Below are positions 14,703 to 26,376 of a stretch of DNA of 64,000 nucleotides, one piece after another (within the stretch, counting starts at the first letter, position 1; each line of letters opens with the position of its first letter). Under the pieces are notes generated by a model. The model was not told the origin of the DNA and ran no database searches. It saw only the letters and a program-made list of their open reading frames with translations. Origin of the DNA: Haloarcula marismortui ATCC 43049 (GTDB taxonomy: Archaea > Halobacteriota > Halobacteria > Halobacteriales > Haloarculaceae); the NCBI RefSeq assembly GCF_000011085.1, contig NC_006396.1, positions 1,302,001 through 1,366,000 of the forward strand, in the 5' to 3' direction. The position numbers were made by a program, and so were the translations under genes.

Positions 14703-16040
14703 ATGACAAACGAGGCGCTCGGCGAGGGTCGTTCCGGAACGAAGGGACGCGCCGGGTGGACACGCGAGCAGGCGAGTCGGATCGAGCGGACTGACGACAC
14801 CGTCGCCCCCATCGTCTACCCGCCCCAAACCGAACAGATTCCCGAGGTCCATATCTGGGATACCTGGTTCCTCCGTAACCGCGACGGCACGCTGGCGACA
14901 GTCGATGGCTACCGGGTCTGTTTCTCGCTGACCGCCCCATCGGACCTGTTGCCCGGTAAGCGCCACGATGTGGCGACCATCCGCTGTTTCTACTCCGACG
15001 ACGGTCGCAACTGGCACAACGCCGGCCCGGTGTTCGAGGAGCCGCTGGGCCAGCGCCAGTGGGCCGGGTCGGCACTGTATGACGACGACGGCAGCGTTTA
15101 TTTGTTCTACACTGCGGCCGGCGAGGAAGGGGCCGAAGACCTGACCTACACACAACGCATCGTCGGCGCGGGCGGCGGCAGTATCGACACGGCTGACGGC
15201 TTCGCGCTCTCGGGCCCGTGGACCCACCACGAACTGCTCCAGCCCGACGGCGACCGCTACGAGCGCGAAGACCAGTCCCGCAGGATGATATACACCTTCC
15301 GCGACCCGTGGTTCTTCGAAGACCCCGAAACGGGCGAGACGTGGCTCCTGTTCGAGGCGAACACGCCAGTACCGGAGGGCAGCGACGTCTGTGGTGGCGA
15401 CGACGCGCTACAGGAATTTAACGGGAGCGTTGGCATCGCTCGCTCGCCGACGGGCGACCCGCTGGCGTGGGAGCTCGAAGACCCACTGCTGGACGCTGTG
15501 GGCGTCAATCAGGAACTCGAACGACCCCACGTCGTGTATCGGGACGGCCTCTACTACCTCTTTATCTCCAGCCACCTCCACACGTTCGCGCCGGGCCTTG
15601 AGGGGTTCGACGCGCTGTATGGCTTTGTCGCCGAGGACCTCCGCGGCGATTACGTCCCGCTAAACGAGTCGGGCCTCGTCGCTACGAACCCCGAAAACGC
15701 GCCGTTCCAGTCCTACTCGTGGATGGCGTTTCCCCACAGCGACGAGGTGCTGGTCCAGAGCTTCTTCAACTACTACGACTTCGACGGCGAGACGCTGGAC
15801 GAAATCGCCCATCTGTCCGAGTCTGAGCAGATGCGCCGGTTCGGCGGCTCACTCGGCCCGGCGCTCCGGCTTGAGGTGGAGGGGAGCCGGACACGCATTA
15901 TCGGGTCGCTTGGGCACTGGCACATCCCACTGGCGGGCGAGACGCTCCCACTGACGGACCGAGAGCTGATTCGGCGCGGGAAACACAACGATACCAGTAC
16001 CGGTGGCTACGCCGCGCGAACCGAGGCTGAGCGGAAGTAA
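14703..16040 (+). CDS. Glycoside hydrolase family 68 (levansucrase/inulosucrase-type)
   Basis: Encodes 445 residues forming a five-bladed propeller enzyme. The catalytic triad is visible: nucleophile D53 in IWDTW, transition-state stabiliser in FRDP (R200, D201), and acid/base E273 in QELERP. GH68 enzymes transfer fructose from sucrose to build levan or inulin, or hydrolyse sucrose. No signal peptide or twin-arginine motif is seen at the N-terminus, although most bacterial GH68 proteins are secreted, so it may act on sucrose in the cytoplasm. It converges with a GH32 gene 45 bases away; together they can make and degrade fructans or split sucrose. Confidence 0.93.
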   Translation: MTNEALGEGRSGTKGRAGWTREQASRIERTDDTVAPIVYPPQTEQIPEVHIWDTWFLRNRDGTLATVDGYRVCFSLTAPSDLLPGKRHDVATIRCFYSDDGRNWHNAGPVFEEPLGQRQWAGSALYDDDGSVYLFYTAAGEEGAEDLTYTQRIVGAGGGSIDTADGFALSGPWTHHELLQPDGDRYEREDQSRRMIYTFRDPWFFEDPETGETWLLFEANTPVPEGSDVCGGDDALQEFNGSVGIARSPTGDPLAWELEDPLLDAVGVNQELERPHVVYRDGLYYLFISSHLHTFAPGLEGFDALYGFVAEDLRGDYVPLNESGLVATNPENAPFQSYSWMAFPHSDEVLVQSFFNYYDFDGETLDEIAHLSESEQMRRFGGSLGPALRLEVEGSRTRIIGSLGHWHIPLAGETLPLTDRELIRRGKHNDTSTGGYAARTEAERK

Positions 16041-16084
16041 AGCGTCTCAAAGCGGTCTTTTCACAGGAATTCGGCCGGGACTGT

Positions 16085-18570
<2,486 letters not shown>

Positions 18571-19017
18571 TATAATTGTATATATTCTACTGAAGGATAT
18601 AAATTTTCTCCTGACCATAGTCGGTCTGGGCGGTAGACAGGCTGTAACAGCCGCTTAGTGGCAGTACATCACATGAGGGGTGGTAAACAGCCACAATTAA
18701 TAACGAGAGTTGACGGTTCTCCGAAGCGGCTAGCGAGAACAGGGATGGGGAAAGACACAGTCGCTGGGCCCGTTCCGCGTCCGTCAGCCGGTTGTCTGAC
18801 TTGGCTTTAGGTGTCAGGCTCCTGTAGCCGAGTGTATGCCACGTACCCAACTCGGTGGGGGGTCGTCGCAGGAGCGGCAGGGTGGTGGTCTCTCGACCGG
18901 CGCGACCAGCCTCGGAATCGACACTGACGTATTCGAACTGCTCTCGGCCGATCGCGGTCACAAGATGGGACAGTCCGAGCCCAGAATCGAGCGGTGGCTG
19001 GACTGCTGGCGGAATCC
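18571..19017. other. Intergenic region with one doubtful small frame
   Basis: No confident gene is present. A rightward frame at 18836-19021 would encode 61 residues, polar with no recognisable domain, and its stop overlaps the convergent actin-like gene. CTTTAGG (18804-18810) is placed like a TATA box for it. I regard coding as possible but unproven. The left part carries the AT-rich promoter of the zinc-ribbon gene. Confidence 0.35.
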
Positions 19018-20112
19018 CTAGTTGGTCTCGACGAGACGCGCCGCGATCCGCTGTGCGCCGATGGTCGGCGCGATGTCCGGTTCGTCGGCAGCGATGACAT
19101 CAATGTCGCGGTTCAGCTCCGCACTGAGTCGTTCTTCGAACTCGTCGACGATGCCGGGGATGCAGGCCATACCGCCGGTGATGGCGATCGGGCGGTCCAG
19201 CGCGAGCTGGTACACTTTCATGTAGTCGTTTGCCAGCTCCGGCAGGAACGTGTTCGCCAGTTCGTCGACGGCGTCGTCGAGGTACTCGTTGACCGCGTCC
19301 ATCACCGAGCGCTCGATAGTGAACTCGTGTGAGCCGCCGCCGGGCTGCTGGATGATATCGGTGAACGGTTCGAAATCGACGAAGTCGGCGTGTTCTTCCT
19401 TGTATTCTCGGGCAGTCTGGTTGTCGATGTTGACACGGCCCTGCGTTTCTTCCTCAACGTAGTTGGCGATCATCCGGTCGACTTCGTTCCCGGTCACCGC
19501 GCCCGTCGTGAAAGGGGAGAGCTGCTCGCCGCGACGGTACGCGGAGGCTTCGAGGTTCGTCGACCCCATGTTGACAGCGACGAATATCTCGTCGATAGCT
19601 TCAAGATCGTCGCCAAAGGCCGGGATAGAGCCACACAGCGACTCCGGATAGCTCTCGACGAGGTCCAGCCCGATAGAGGAGTTCTCGATGACGTTCTGCA
19701 GGTTCTCCAGTCCGGTCGGATTGTCGATAGTCGGGATGGCGTACACGACGCCGCTGTTTGCCGGGATGTCGTGTTCCTCGATGATGGCCTCGAAGAACGT
19801 TTTGGTCATCTCGGCCCGGTCAGCGTCCTCGGGGAGCCCCGACCGAAGCATGTACTCGACGCGGTCCGGATACTCGCGGGCTGCTTCTTCGCCGTAGAGG
19901 ATCTTCTCCTCGCCGGTCAGGGCGTCCTCGTACGTCGCCATGCACGTCAGTGTCTTGATAATCTGGTTCTCCGTGCCGTGTTCGCCCGGCAGGGCAATGA
20001 CGGTCCGGGTGCTCCCGAGCTTGACCCCGACCGGAACAGCGGCAGCGCCGTCTGACGACACACCGGCGTCCGATTCGGACCCGGTGTCGTCGTCCGCATC
20101 CTCGTCACTCAT
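19018..20112 (-). CDS. Actin/MreB/Hsp70-superfamily ATPase, salactin-like
   Basis: Encodes 364 residues. After an acidic, disordered N-terminus (1-25) the actin-fold signature segments are visible: phosphate-1 (GVKLGSTRTVIAL), connect-1 and phosphate-2 (FVAVNMGSTNLEASAYRRGE), and the adenosine loop (ITGGMACIPGIVDEFEERL). This matches the halophile-specific actin homologues such as salactin of Halobacterium, which forms dynamic filaments at the cell pole; the assignment to that subgroup is my inference from length and sequence style. It is transcribed after the FlaD/E-domain gene on the same strand, with the ParA-CheW pair divergent beyond, which supports a role in polar organisation. Confidence 0.82.
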   Translation of the reverse strand: MSDEDADDDTGSESDAGVSSDGAAAVPVGVKLGSTRTVIALPGEHGTENQIIKTLTCMATYEDALTGEEKILYGEEAAREYPDRVEYMLRSGLPEDADRAEMTKTFFEAIIEEHDIPANSGVVYAIPTIDNPTGLENLQNVIENSSIGLDLVESYPESLCGSIPAFGDDLEAIDEIFVAVNMGSTNLEASAYRRGEQLSPFTTGAVTGNEVDRMIANYVEEETQGRVNIDNQTAREYKEEHADFVDFEPFTDIIQQPGGGSHEFTIERSVMDAVNEYLDDAVDELANTFLPELANDYMKVYQLALDRPIAITGGMACIPGIVDEFEERLSAELNRDIDVIAADEPDIAPTIGAQRIAARLVETN

Positions 20113-20252
20113 ATACGGTCGTCCTTGTCGACCGCCCGATATATATCCTCTCCCTAGTATTCAGGACTGATAGCTGTCCCCTCGGGGAGCTGATACCGAA
20201 TCCCGCTCAATAACAGGAATTCGGTGGAAAGAATTGGTCCTGAAAACGGACG

Positions 20253-20738
20253 TTACGTCATCGCAGTGAGCTTCGCAATATAGACGAGACTTAGCATATG
20301 GTCGTCAACGCTCAGTTCGTTGTCGTCGTTGGTCGCGGACTCGTCGATACCAAGCAGGTAATCCGAGAGGTCGTCCTGTACGTCCTCGGTTAGCCAGTCG
20401 ATCGAGCGATAGTAATCGAGCGCTTCGTCGGCTCCCTTATACCCGGAGTGCATCAGGAGGAACTCAAGCCACTCGAAGACCACGAACTCCGCGGCGTAGG
20501 TCTCGGGCAGTGCTTCGAGATAGGGCTTCTCCTGTGCGTCACCACTGAGGAACGGCAGCAGTTCACGGTACAGCCCGGAGCGGAACGAACTCCCTGCAAG
20601 CACCTCTTCATCGGCGTCGTCAAGCCCCATGTCAAGGTCCGTCGGGTCCGGGACGTCCTCGTCGCCCATCCCGTTGCCCCGCTGACGAGCCATCTTCCGT
20701 AACTCGTCGAGGTCGTAATCGCGCGGGTTGATGGTCAT
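20253..20738 (-). CDS. FlaD/E-domain (archaellum accessory-like) protein
   Basis: Encodes 161 residues. The N-terminal 55 are acidic and linker-like; residues about 68-140 match the FlaD/FlaE domain: KPYLEALPETYAAEFVVFEW, then EALDYYRSIDWL and a terminal LSDYLLGI. In archaella, FlaD/E proteins form a cytoplasmic platform connecting the chemotaxis system to the motor. This copy is not beside other archaellum genes but sits next to an actin-like ATPase and ParA-CheW, so it may be a paralogue linking chemosensory arrays to cell poles. That role is inference. Confidence 0.82.
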   Translation of the reverse strand: MTINPRDYDLDELRKMARQRGNGMGDEDVPDPTDLDMGLDDADEEVLAGSSFRSGLYRELLPFLSGDAQEKPYLEALPETYAAEFVVFEWLEFLLMHSGYKGADEALDYYRSIDWLTEDVQDDLSDYLLGIDESATNDDNELSVDDHMLSLVYIAKLTAMT

Positions 20739-20908
20739 GATACTGACCCTTCAATCTACACAATCATAAATCTTGCACACCGTCAGACGGCCGTCATGCA
20801 CACGCTCGCGGGTGTTTCCGTCTCGTCCGCGTTCCGTCCCCCAGTTGCGACGTTGATAATCGGGACCACATTTTTATAGTGGCTCGGAGTCGACCTGTGG
20901 ATACTTGG

Positions 20909-21814
20909 ATGATGAACCGGCAATCAGAAACCGGTCCAGCCCGCTTCTGTGTGACCAACGCGAAAGGCGGGACCGGAAAGACGACAGTTGCTATCAACGT
21001 AGCCGGTGCACTGAACGACCGCGGCCGGGACGTCCTCTTTATCGACCTCGACCCGCAGGGCAACGCCACGGAAGGCGTCGGCCTCGTCGAGGCGTACGAC
21101 GCCGACCCGCCGACGCTGTTCGACGCACTGACCGGCGACCCATCGGCGCTGGGTGAGCTAATCTGCGAGGGCGAGGAAATGGACGTGATCCCCTCTAGCA
21201 TCGATATGCTCCAGGCCGAACACGAACTGACCATCGCCGACCTCATCGCCCGGGTCAACACCCAGGGCGGGGATATCGACCAGGCCGCGCTGGCTTCGTT
21301 CGCTATCAACATCACGCCGGAGATGGTCACAGGGTCACACGCGCTCGATACGCTCGACCGGGCGCTGTCGACACTCGATGCCGACTACGACTACGTTATC
21401 ATCGACTGCCCGCCGTTCTACGGGAAGCTGACCGACACCGGCATGTACGCCGCACAGAACGTCCTCATTCCGGCACTGACTGAGGCCACCTCCGAGCGAG
21501 CCATCGAACTGTTGATGGACCAGATGGCCGCAATGGAGCGCCAGACCGACGCGTCGATCAACACGCTCGGCGTCGTCGCCAACCGGGTCGAAACGACATC
21601 CGAAGACGAGACGATGCTCGAATGGTTCAACATGGCGTTCCCGGACAGCCCCGTCTGGGAGGTCCGCAAACGGGTAGCGCTGCAGCGCGCGTTCAGCGCC
21701 GGCCAGTCTATCTTCGCGACCGAGGAATCGTGCGACATGGCGGCTGTCTTTGAGGACATCGCCGAAGAACTCGACGAGCAGTTCGGCTTTACCGACACAG
21801 AGGTACCAGCATGA
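20909..21814 (+). CDS. ParA/MinD-family ATPase
   Basis: Encodes 301 residues from the ATG at 20909 (a second ATG follows at once). The deviant Walker A AKGGTGKTT (K19 and K24) is followed by switch I FIDLDPQGNAT and switch II YVIIDCPPFYG, the full ParA ATPase signature. A TATA box (TTTTTATAG, about 20871-20879) lies about 30 bases upstream. The gene overlaps the following CheW gene in ATGA, so the two are translated together. In bacteria, ParA-like ATPases paired with chemotaxis scaffolds (ParC, PpfA) position chemoreceptor arrays; no ParB or centromere-like repeats are seen here, which favours that role over DNA segregation. Confidence 0.88.
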   Translation: MMNRQSETGPARFCVTNAKGGTGKTTVAINVAGALNDRGRDVLFIDLDPQGNATEGVGLVEAYDADPPTLFDALTGDPSALGELICEGEEMDVIPSSIDMLQAEHELTIADLIARVNTQGGDIDQAALASFAINITPEMVTGSHALDTLDRALSTLDADYDYVIIDCPPFYGKLTDTGMYAAQNVLIPALTEATSERAIELLMDQMAAMERQTDASINTLGVVANRVETTSEDETMLEWFNMAFPDSPVWEVRKRVALQRAFSAGQSIFATEESCDMAAVFEDIAEELDEQFGFTDTEVPA

Positions 21815-22797
21815 GTGACGACGAACGCATGGACAGAGCGGAGCGCATCCGACAGATGCGCGAGGGGAACAAGGCAGAAACTACCGACGACACCGCGGAG
21901 TCGGACGAGGCCTCCGCGGACGGGTCCGGCAAACAGCCCGACGATGAGGGCGAAACCGAGGCGACGGCGGGCGAGGCCGCCGACGCGGAACCGGCGACCG
22001 CCGCCAGCGATGACGCATCTAACGAAGCGGCTGCGGCCGATGGACAGGTTGCCAATGACGGCGACACCGACACTGACTCCGACAGCGCCGCCACTGACCA
22101 GAGCGACACCGACGCGATGGCCGCCGCACAGCGAGCGGCAGAGGCCTCCGCACAGATGACCCCTGAGAACGTCGACGCCGGTGTTGCCGACCAGCCGACG
22201 GATGACCTGTCGGCGTCGGCCAGCCCGATGCAGGGGCCGACTGGCGTCGAGTTGCCGGACCAGGAACTCATTGAGGAGGCGATGGCGTCGGACAACACCG
22301 CCACAACCGAGGGTGGTGCTCGCGCCGCGGCTATCGACGACGACGCGACCCAGACAGAAGAACTGGTCCGGGTACTCGAATTCGCGCTCGGCGACGAGTA
22401 CTACTGTCTCGACATCGACTACGTTGAGGAGATTGTCAAACGCGAGTCGGTCACCCGCGTTCCCAACACCGACGACTACGTCGAGGGCGTCGTTGACCTC
22501 CGGGGGCAGATTACGACGATCCTCAACCCCAAGGAGATGATGGATATCGAAAGCGACGGGTCGGAGAACCTCATCGTCGTCTTTGATGCAGGTGTGTTCG
22601 AGGAACAGGGCGCGATGGGCTGGATCGTCGACGAGGTCCGGCAGGTCGTGCCTGTCGCTGAATCCGAAGTGAACACCGCCCCAGTCGACGGCGATTACAT
22701 CAACGGTGTCGTCGACCGCGACGGCGAAGACGAATTCGTCATCTGGATCGAACCCGACGACGTGCTCGGGAACGCAACCGCGGACGGCGAGGACTGA
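21811..22797 (+). CDS. cheW: CheW-domain protein with long acidic N-terminal extension
   Basis: Encodes 328 residues. Residues 1-185 are low-complexity, very rich in Asp, Glu, Ala and Thr, and probably disordered. Residues about 186-320 are a CheW scaffold domain (FALGDEYYCLDIDYVEEIV; VVDLRGQITTILNP; VDEVRQVV), which couples CheA to chemoreceptors. Typical CheW proteins have only the second part, so the extension is unusual and may bind the ParA ATPase encoded immediately upstream (ATGA overlap). No cheA, cheY or receptor gene is in the window. Confidence 0.9.
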   Translation: MSDDERMDRAERIRQMREGNKAETTDDTAESDEASADGSGKQPDDEGETEATAGEAADAEPATAASDDASNEAAAADGQVANDGDTDTDSDSAATDQSDTDAMAAAQRAAEASAQMTPENVDAGVADQPTDDLSASASPMQGPTGVELPDQELIEEAMASDNTATTEGGARAAAIDDDATQTEELVRVLEFALGDEYYCLDIDYVEEIVKRESVTRVPNTDDYVEGVVDLRGQITTILNPKEMMDIESDGSENLIVVFDAGVFEEQGAMGWIVDEVRQVVPVAESEVNTAPVDGDYINGVVDRDGEDEFVIWIEPDDVLGNATADGED

Positions 22798-22826
22798 CGC
22801 GCCGGTCGACAGTTGTCGCAGTATTT

Positions 22827-23969
22827 CTACTCGTTCTCTACCTCGCCGGTAAGATCCAATTCCTCGCTGACGAGGTCGACGGCATTCTGGACGGCACCCA
22901 CCGTTCCAAGATAGCCCGCGCCGACAGTTGTCTTGAGCGCCAGCGCGGCCCGCCCGGTGAGAACAGAGGGACCGACCTTCGCCACGGCGTCGTCGCCGAC
23001 CGAGACGAGCCACCCTGGCACGTTGAACTGGTACTGTGTCAGTCGGGGCTGGAACTCGCCGGAGCTACCCTGTAACCGCTCGACGAGTGTTCCAATGTTG
23101 TCGGCGGCGACGCGGGCCTCGCGGATGGCCGCCGCTGCGCTTGCTGGCACAGCCTCGCCGTCGCTGTCGACGACCCGAGCGGCGTCGCCGACGGCGAACG
23201 TCGACTCGCCGAGTCGGAGGTCCGCCCGGACGACGGGTCGGTCGGCGTCAAGCGCCGGCGACCCCTCGATACCGCCGGTCCAGACGAACTGGTCCATCGT
23301 CAGGTCCGAGCCGTCCGTGAGCGTAATGACATCGGCATCGGCCTCGGCCACACCGGTGCCGGTCCTGACTGTCACGCCGGCGTCGACCAGCGCGTCGTGG
23401 ACGGCCGACTGGAACGACGCCGGGAACGCCGGCGCGACGGCGTCTTCCTGTTCGAGCAGGAGGACCTCGATATCGCTGTCCTCGCGCATCTCGGCCAGTT
23501 CGCCGGCCACCTGCACGCCAGACAGGCCAGCCCCGCCGACAACCACACGGTCGCCGTCACTGAGTCCGTGGAACTGCTCGCGGATCACGTGGGCGTCGTC
23601 GAGGCGCTTCAGTGGCGTCGCGTGCTCGCGCACACCCGGGAGCCCATAGAATGCCGTCCGAGCGCCGAGACACACCGCGCCCACGTCGTAGGACAGCGTC
23701 TCCGACCCGTCCAGCGTCGCCACGCCGGCATCCGGGTCGACATCGGTGACCGTCGCCTGTCGAATCTCACAGTCGAGGACGTCATCGAGGTCGACGGTAA
23801 TTTCCTCGGCCAGTGACGGCCGTCTGACGACCCGGTGGAGTTCGTGCTGGACGAGGTGCTCCGTCTGTTCGTCGACGACGACCAGTGAGACGCTGTCGGG
23901 GAGAGTCTGTTCGAGCTTTCTGGCGAGCGTGAGTCCGGCGTATCCAGCTCCAAGGACGGCGACGCGCAT
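22827..23969 (-). CDS. NDH-2-like FAD-dependent NAD(P)H dehydrogenase
   Basis: Encodes 380 residues. FAD motif VLGAGYAGLTLARKL is at the N-terminus (GxGxxG at 7-12), the NAD-binding motif VVVGGAGLSGVQVAGELAE is near 150, and the third FAD contact TFAVGDAARV is near 263. The C-terminal region is amphipathic (about 315-375, ALALKTTVGAGYLGTVGAV), as in type II NADH dehydrogenases, which associate peripherally with the membrane and pass electrons to menaquinone without pumping protons. It is convergent with cheW and separated by about 180 bases, including an iron-box-like site, from the kinase gene on the other strand. Confidence 0.87.
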   Translation of the reverse strand: MRVAVLGAGYAGLTLARKLEQTLPDSVSLVVVDEQTEHLVQHELHRVVRRPSLAEEITVDLDDVLDCEIRQATVTDVDPDAGVATLDGSETLSYDVGAVCLGARTAFYGLPGVREHATPLKRLDDAHVIREQFHGLSDGDRVVVGGAGLSGVQVAGELAEMREDSDIEVLLLEQEDAVAPAFPASFQSAVHDALVDAGVTVRTGTGVAEADADVITLTDGSDLTMDQFVWTGGIEGSPALDADRPVVRADLRLGESTFAVGDAARVVDSDGEAVPASAAAAIREARVAADNIGTLVERLQGSSGEFQPRLTQYQFNVPGWLVSVGDDAVAKVGPSVLTGRAALALKTTVGAGYLGTVGAVQNAVDLVSEELDLTGEVENE

Positions 23970-24062
23970 ACTGCCCGGTTGGAACTAGACGCTGATAGAC
24001 CTATCTCCGCAGAGAGTCGAATCGGCGACCATCGCTCCATTTATATTCATGTACTCCCCCGA

Positions 24063-24076
24063 TTAGGCTAGCCTAA
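24063..24076. promoter_or_regulatory. Perfect palindrome TTAGGCTAGCCTAA, DtxR/IdeR-like box
   Basis: Fourteen-base perfect palindrome ending one base before the kinase ATG. A TATA-like TTTATATT (about 24037-24044) places the transcript start inside it. The sequence closely resembles the TTAGGTTAGCCTAA core bound by iron-dependent DtxR/IdeR-type repressors. Repression of the kinase gene when metal is plentiful is therefore predicted. Confidence 0.7.
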
Positions 24077-24077
24077 A

Positions 24078-25298
24078 ATGGACGACGGCGCTGAGTTACT
24101 CGTTGGTGAGCTGTTTCAATCGCTAGCTGAAGAAGGGCGCACAGAAACGCGCGAAGCGCTGTTGGACGTGTATCAGAACAGCGCCGTCCGTGAGCGAGAG
24201 GCGCTGTCTCGGACGCTGCTGTCTGAGCTACTGGCGCTGCTGGACGCTCGGCTCGACCGCGAGACGGAGGTCGAAATACTGGCGAATTCGGTCGGGTCGC
24301 TAACGGAGCGCTTCTCAGCCATGGTCCAGTCAATACCTGCCGCAGTGGTGGTGCTGGACGCTGAAAGGTCGATTCAGTTCTGGAACGACGGTGCCGAGCG
24401 GCTGTTTGGCTGGGACGAGAGTCAGGTAGTCGGCCGCCCGTATGCCGACACGCTGGCCGAATCACCGGAGACGCTCGATAGGCTGCTGGCGTCACTTGTC
24501 GACGGTGAATCGCTCACCGGCGTCGAATCCTGTCACCGGCACGCCAACGGGTCATCGCTCGACGTGCGGCTGTGGGGTGCGCCACTCACCGGCGAGAGCA
24601 CGGACGGTGCATCGCTGTTCGTCCACGACATCTCGGAGCAAAAACAACGCGAGCAGCGACTCACGGTCCTCAACCGCCTGTTTCGGCATAACATCCGCAA
24701 CGACGTGACCGTCATCCGCGGGCATCTGGAGCTACTCAGCGACGAACGGGAGAGCGAGCATATCGACATTATTGCGGACCGTATCGAGGATATCCGTGGT
24801 TTGAGTGAGGCTGCCCACCAGATTGAGAAACTACAAAACAGCGACGAGACAGAACAGACAACCTTCGACCCGCGTGTATTGCTCTGTGACCGGGCCGGCC
24901 GCCTGCAAGCCGAGCACACGACCATCGAACTCCGACAAGACTTGCAGGTCGAGGGCCACGTCGTCGGTCACGAACTCCTGCCGTACGCGTTTGATAACGT
25001 CCTCGACAACGCAGTGGAACACAATGATGCCGACACGCCTCAGGTCGACGTGGTAGTCGAACCGGCGGTCGAAGGTGACCGCGTCGTGCTCCGAGTAGCT
25101 GACAACGGGCCGGGGCTCCCTGAGACGGAGCAGGCGGTTCTCACAACTGGAACGGAGACACCGCTCACGCACAGCACGGGCACGGGGCTGTGGCTCACGC
25201 AGTGGATCGTCCGCGAGTCGGATGGGTCGATCTCGGTGTCGGAGAGCCGGTTCGGAGGAACCGAAGTCGAGATCCGCCTCCGGCGGCCAGTCGACTAG
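24078..25298 (+). CDS. PAS-domain sensor histidine kinase
   Basis: Encodes 406 residues, cytoplasmic. The N-terminal helical region (1-75, unassigned) is followed by a PAS domain (about 80-200; VVVLDAERSIQFWNDGAERLFGW), a HisKA-type helix with phospho-acceptor His in FRHNIRND (near residue 210), and a HATPase domain with N-box DNVLDNAVEHND, G1 ADNGPGLP and G2 STGTGLWL. All ATP-site motifs look intact. The gene is preceded by an iron-box-like palindrome, suggesting a link to metal status. No response regulator is adjacent. Confidence 0.9.
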   Translation: MDDGAELLVGELFQSLAEEGRTETREALLDVYQNSAVREREALSRTLLSELLALLDARLDRETEVEILANSVGSLTERFSAMVQSIPAAVVVLDAERSIQFWNDGAERLFGWDESQVVGRPYADTLAESPETLDRLLASLVDGESLTGVESCHRHANGSSLDVRLWGAPLTGESTDGASLFVHDISEQKQREQRLTVLNRLFRHNIRNDVTVIRGHLELLSDERESEHIDIIADRIEDIRGLSEAAHQIEKLQNSDETEQTTFDPRVLLCDRAGRLQAEHTTIELRQDLQVEGHVVGHELLPYAFDNVLDNAVEHNDADTPQVDVVVEPAVEGDRVVLRVADNGPGLPETEQAVLTTGTETPLTHSTGTGLWLTQWIVRESDGSISVSESRFGGTEVEIRLRRPVD

Positions 25299-25299
25299 T

Positions 25300-26274
25300 T
25301 CAGAACAGCGCCTTGTCCTCGTCGAGAATCTGTGCGGGGCCGCCAACATCCCAGACGCGGGTGTCGACGCCGCAGTCGGCGACCGTCTCTTCGACGCGGC
25401 CGACGTACTCCTCAGTCGTATTGATGTAGACGCTCGCGCCGGTGTCGACGGAGAAGTACACCGGCACGTCCTCGGTGTTCCGGAGTTCTCTGACGGCGTT
25501 GAATATCTCGATGGTGCGGGGCTGCCAGTACACCCAGCCGGCGGGGCCGGTCATTGTTGCGGCGGCCAGCGACAGGGAGTCTTTCTCGGCGAGGTCGAAG
25601 ACAGCGTCGAAGTCGCCGTCGTACAGCGCGTCGCGCATGTCCGAAATCTGGCTGTGAATGTGGGCCATCCGGGATTCGAACATGTGGCTCTCGGCGGCCT
25701 CCTTGTGGGCTTCCTCGGTTTCCTTGTAGGATGGGACCATCCCGGCGACAATTCGCAGGTCGTCTTCGAGGTCCGTCTCGATGCGCTCGCTCCGGCAGTC
25801 CCTGTCGTTCATGCCGGTCCGGAGGTGAGAGAACGCACCCGTCACTGCGCGGGCGGCCGAGGAAGAGCCGCGGCGTGCGACGGTCGAGATTTCCGGTCGC
25901 GTCATGTCGAGACCGGCCGCCTCGACAAGGGCCATCGCCGCGGCGGCAAAGCCGGATGAGGACGAGCCAAAGCCGATGTTCGTCGGGAAGTTGTTCGCTG
26001 ACTCGAAGCGGACGCCGTGGTCGATGCCGGCGAGGTCGCGGACGTGGTCCACGACGGCGTCGATACGCTCGGCCCCGCGGCCGGTGACCGTTTCGCCGTC
26101 GATGACGTACACGTCCACCTCGCGGTTCGGGTCGAAGGCGGCCGTCGTCTTCGAGTGGCTCGGCGCGGTACAGACGGAGATGCTGTCGTGGTACGGCAGT
26201 CGCAGTTCCTCGTCGCGCATCCCGTGGTACTTGACCAGCCCCTGAATCGGATGTGCCTTCGCGGTCGCTTTCAT
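25300..26274 (-). CDS. mvaD: Mevalonate-pathway decarboxylase (phospho- or diphosphomevalonate)
   Basis: Encodes 324 residues of the GHMP kinase superfamily. The ATP-binding segment NFPTNIGFGSSSSGFAAAA is clear, as is the N-terminal AKAHPIQGLVKYHGM. The family decarboxylates (di)phosphomevalonate in isoprenoid synthesis; in Haloferax volcanii the homologue has been shown to use phosphomevalonate, so the alternative archaeal mevalonate route is likely here. The product chain feeds lipids, squalene and carotenoids. It is convergent with the kinase gene and stands alone. Confidence 0.9.
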   Translation of the reverse strand: MKATAKAHPIQGLVKYHGMRDEELRLPYHDSISVCTAPSHSKTTAAFDPNREVDVYVIDGETVTGRGAERIDAVVDHVRDLAGIDHGVRFESANNFPTNIGFGSSSSGFAAAAMALVEAAGLDMTRPEISTVARRGSSSAARAVTGAFSHLRTGMNDRDCRSERIETDLEDDLRIVAGMVPSYKETEEAHKEAAESHMFESRMAHIHSQISDMRDALYDGDFDAVFDLAEKDSLSLAAATMTGPAGWVYWQPRTIEIFNAVRELRNTEDVPVYFSVDTGASVYINTTEEYVGRVEETVADCGVDTRVWDVGGPAQILDEDKALF

Positions 26275-26376
26275 ACCTCACCCTTCCGGGCCGGTCACTT
26301 TGCTATTGCGAACCGCCGGCGCTGGCGTGGCATCGAGTCACCGATACCTACCTGCCGGACAAAAGTGGTGTAATCG

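Noticed and set aside
18836-19021. Small rightward frame of 61 residues
   Set aside because: It has a possible TATA box but no domain and overlaps the actin-like gene stop; kept only as a remark in the intergenic entry.
20909-21814. Chromosome or plasmid partition ParA
   Set aside because: No ParB gene or centromere-like repeats are adjacent, and the gene is coupled to cheW, which favours array positioning.
21418-23013. Leftward frame of 531 residues
   Set aside because: It runs antisense to ParA and CheW genes, which have clear domains, and has a low-complexity Val/Gly/Arg composition.
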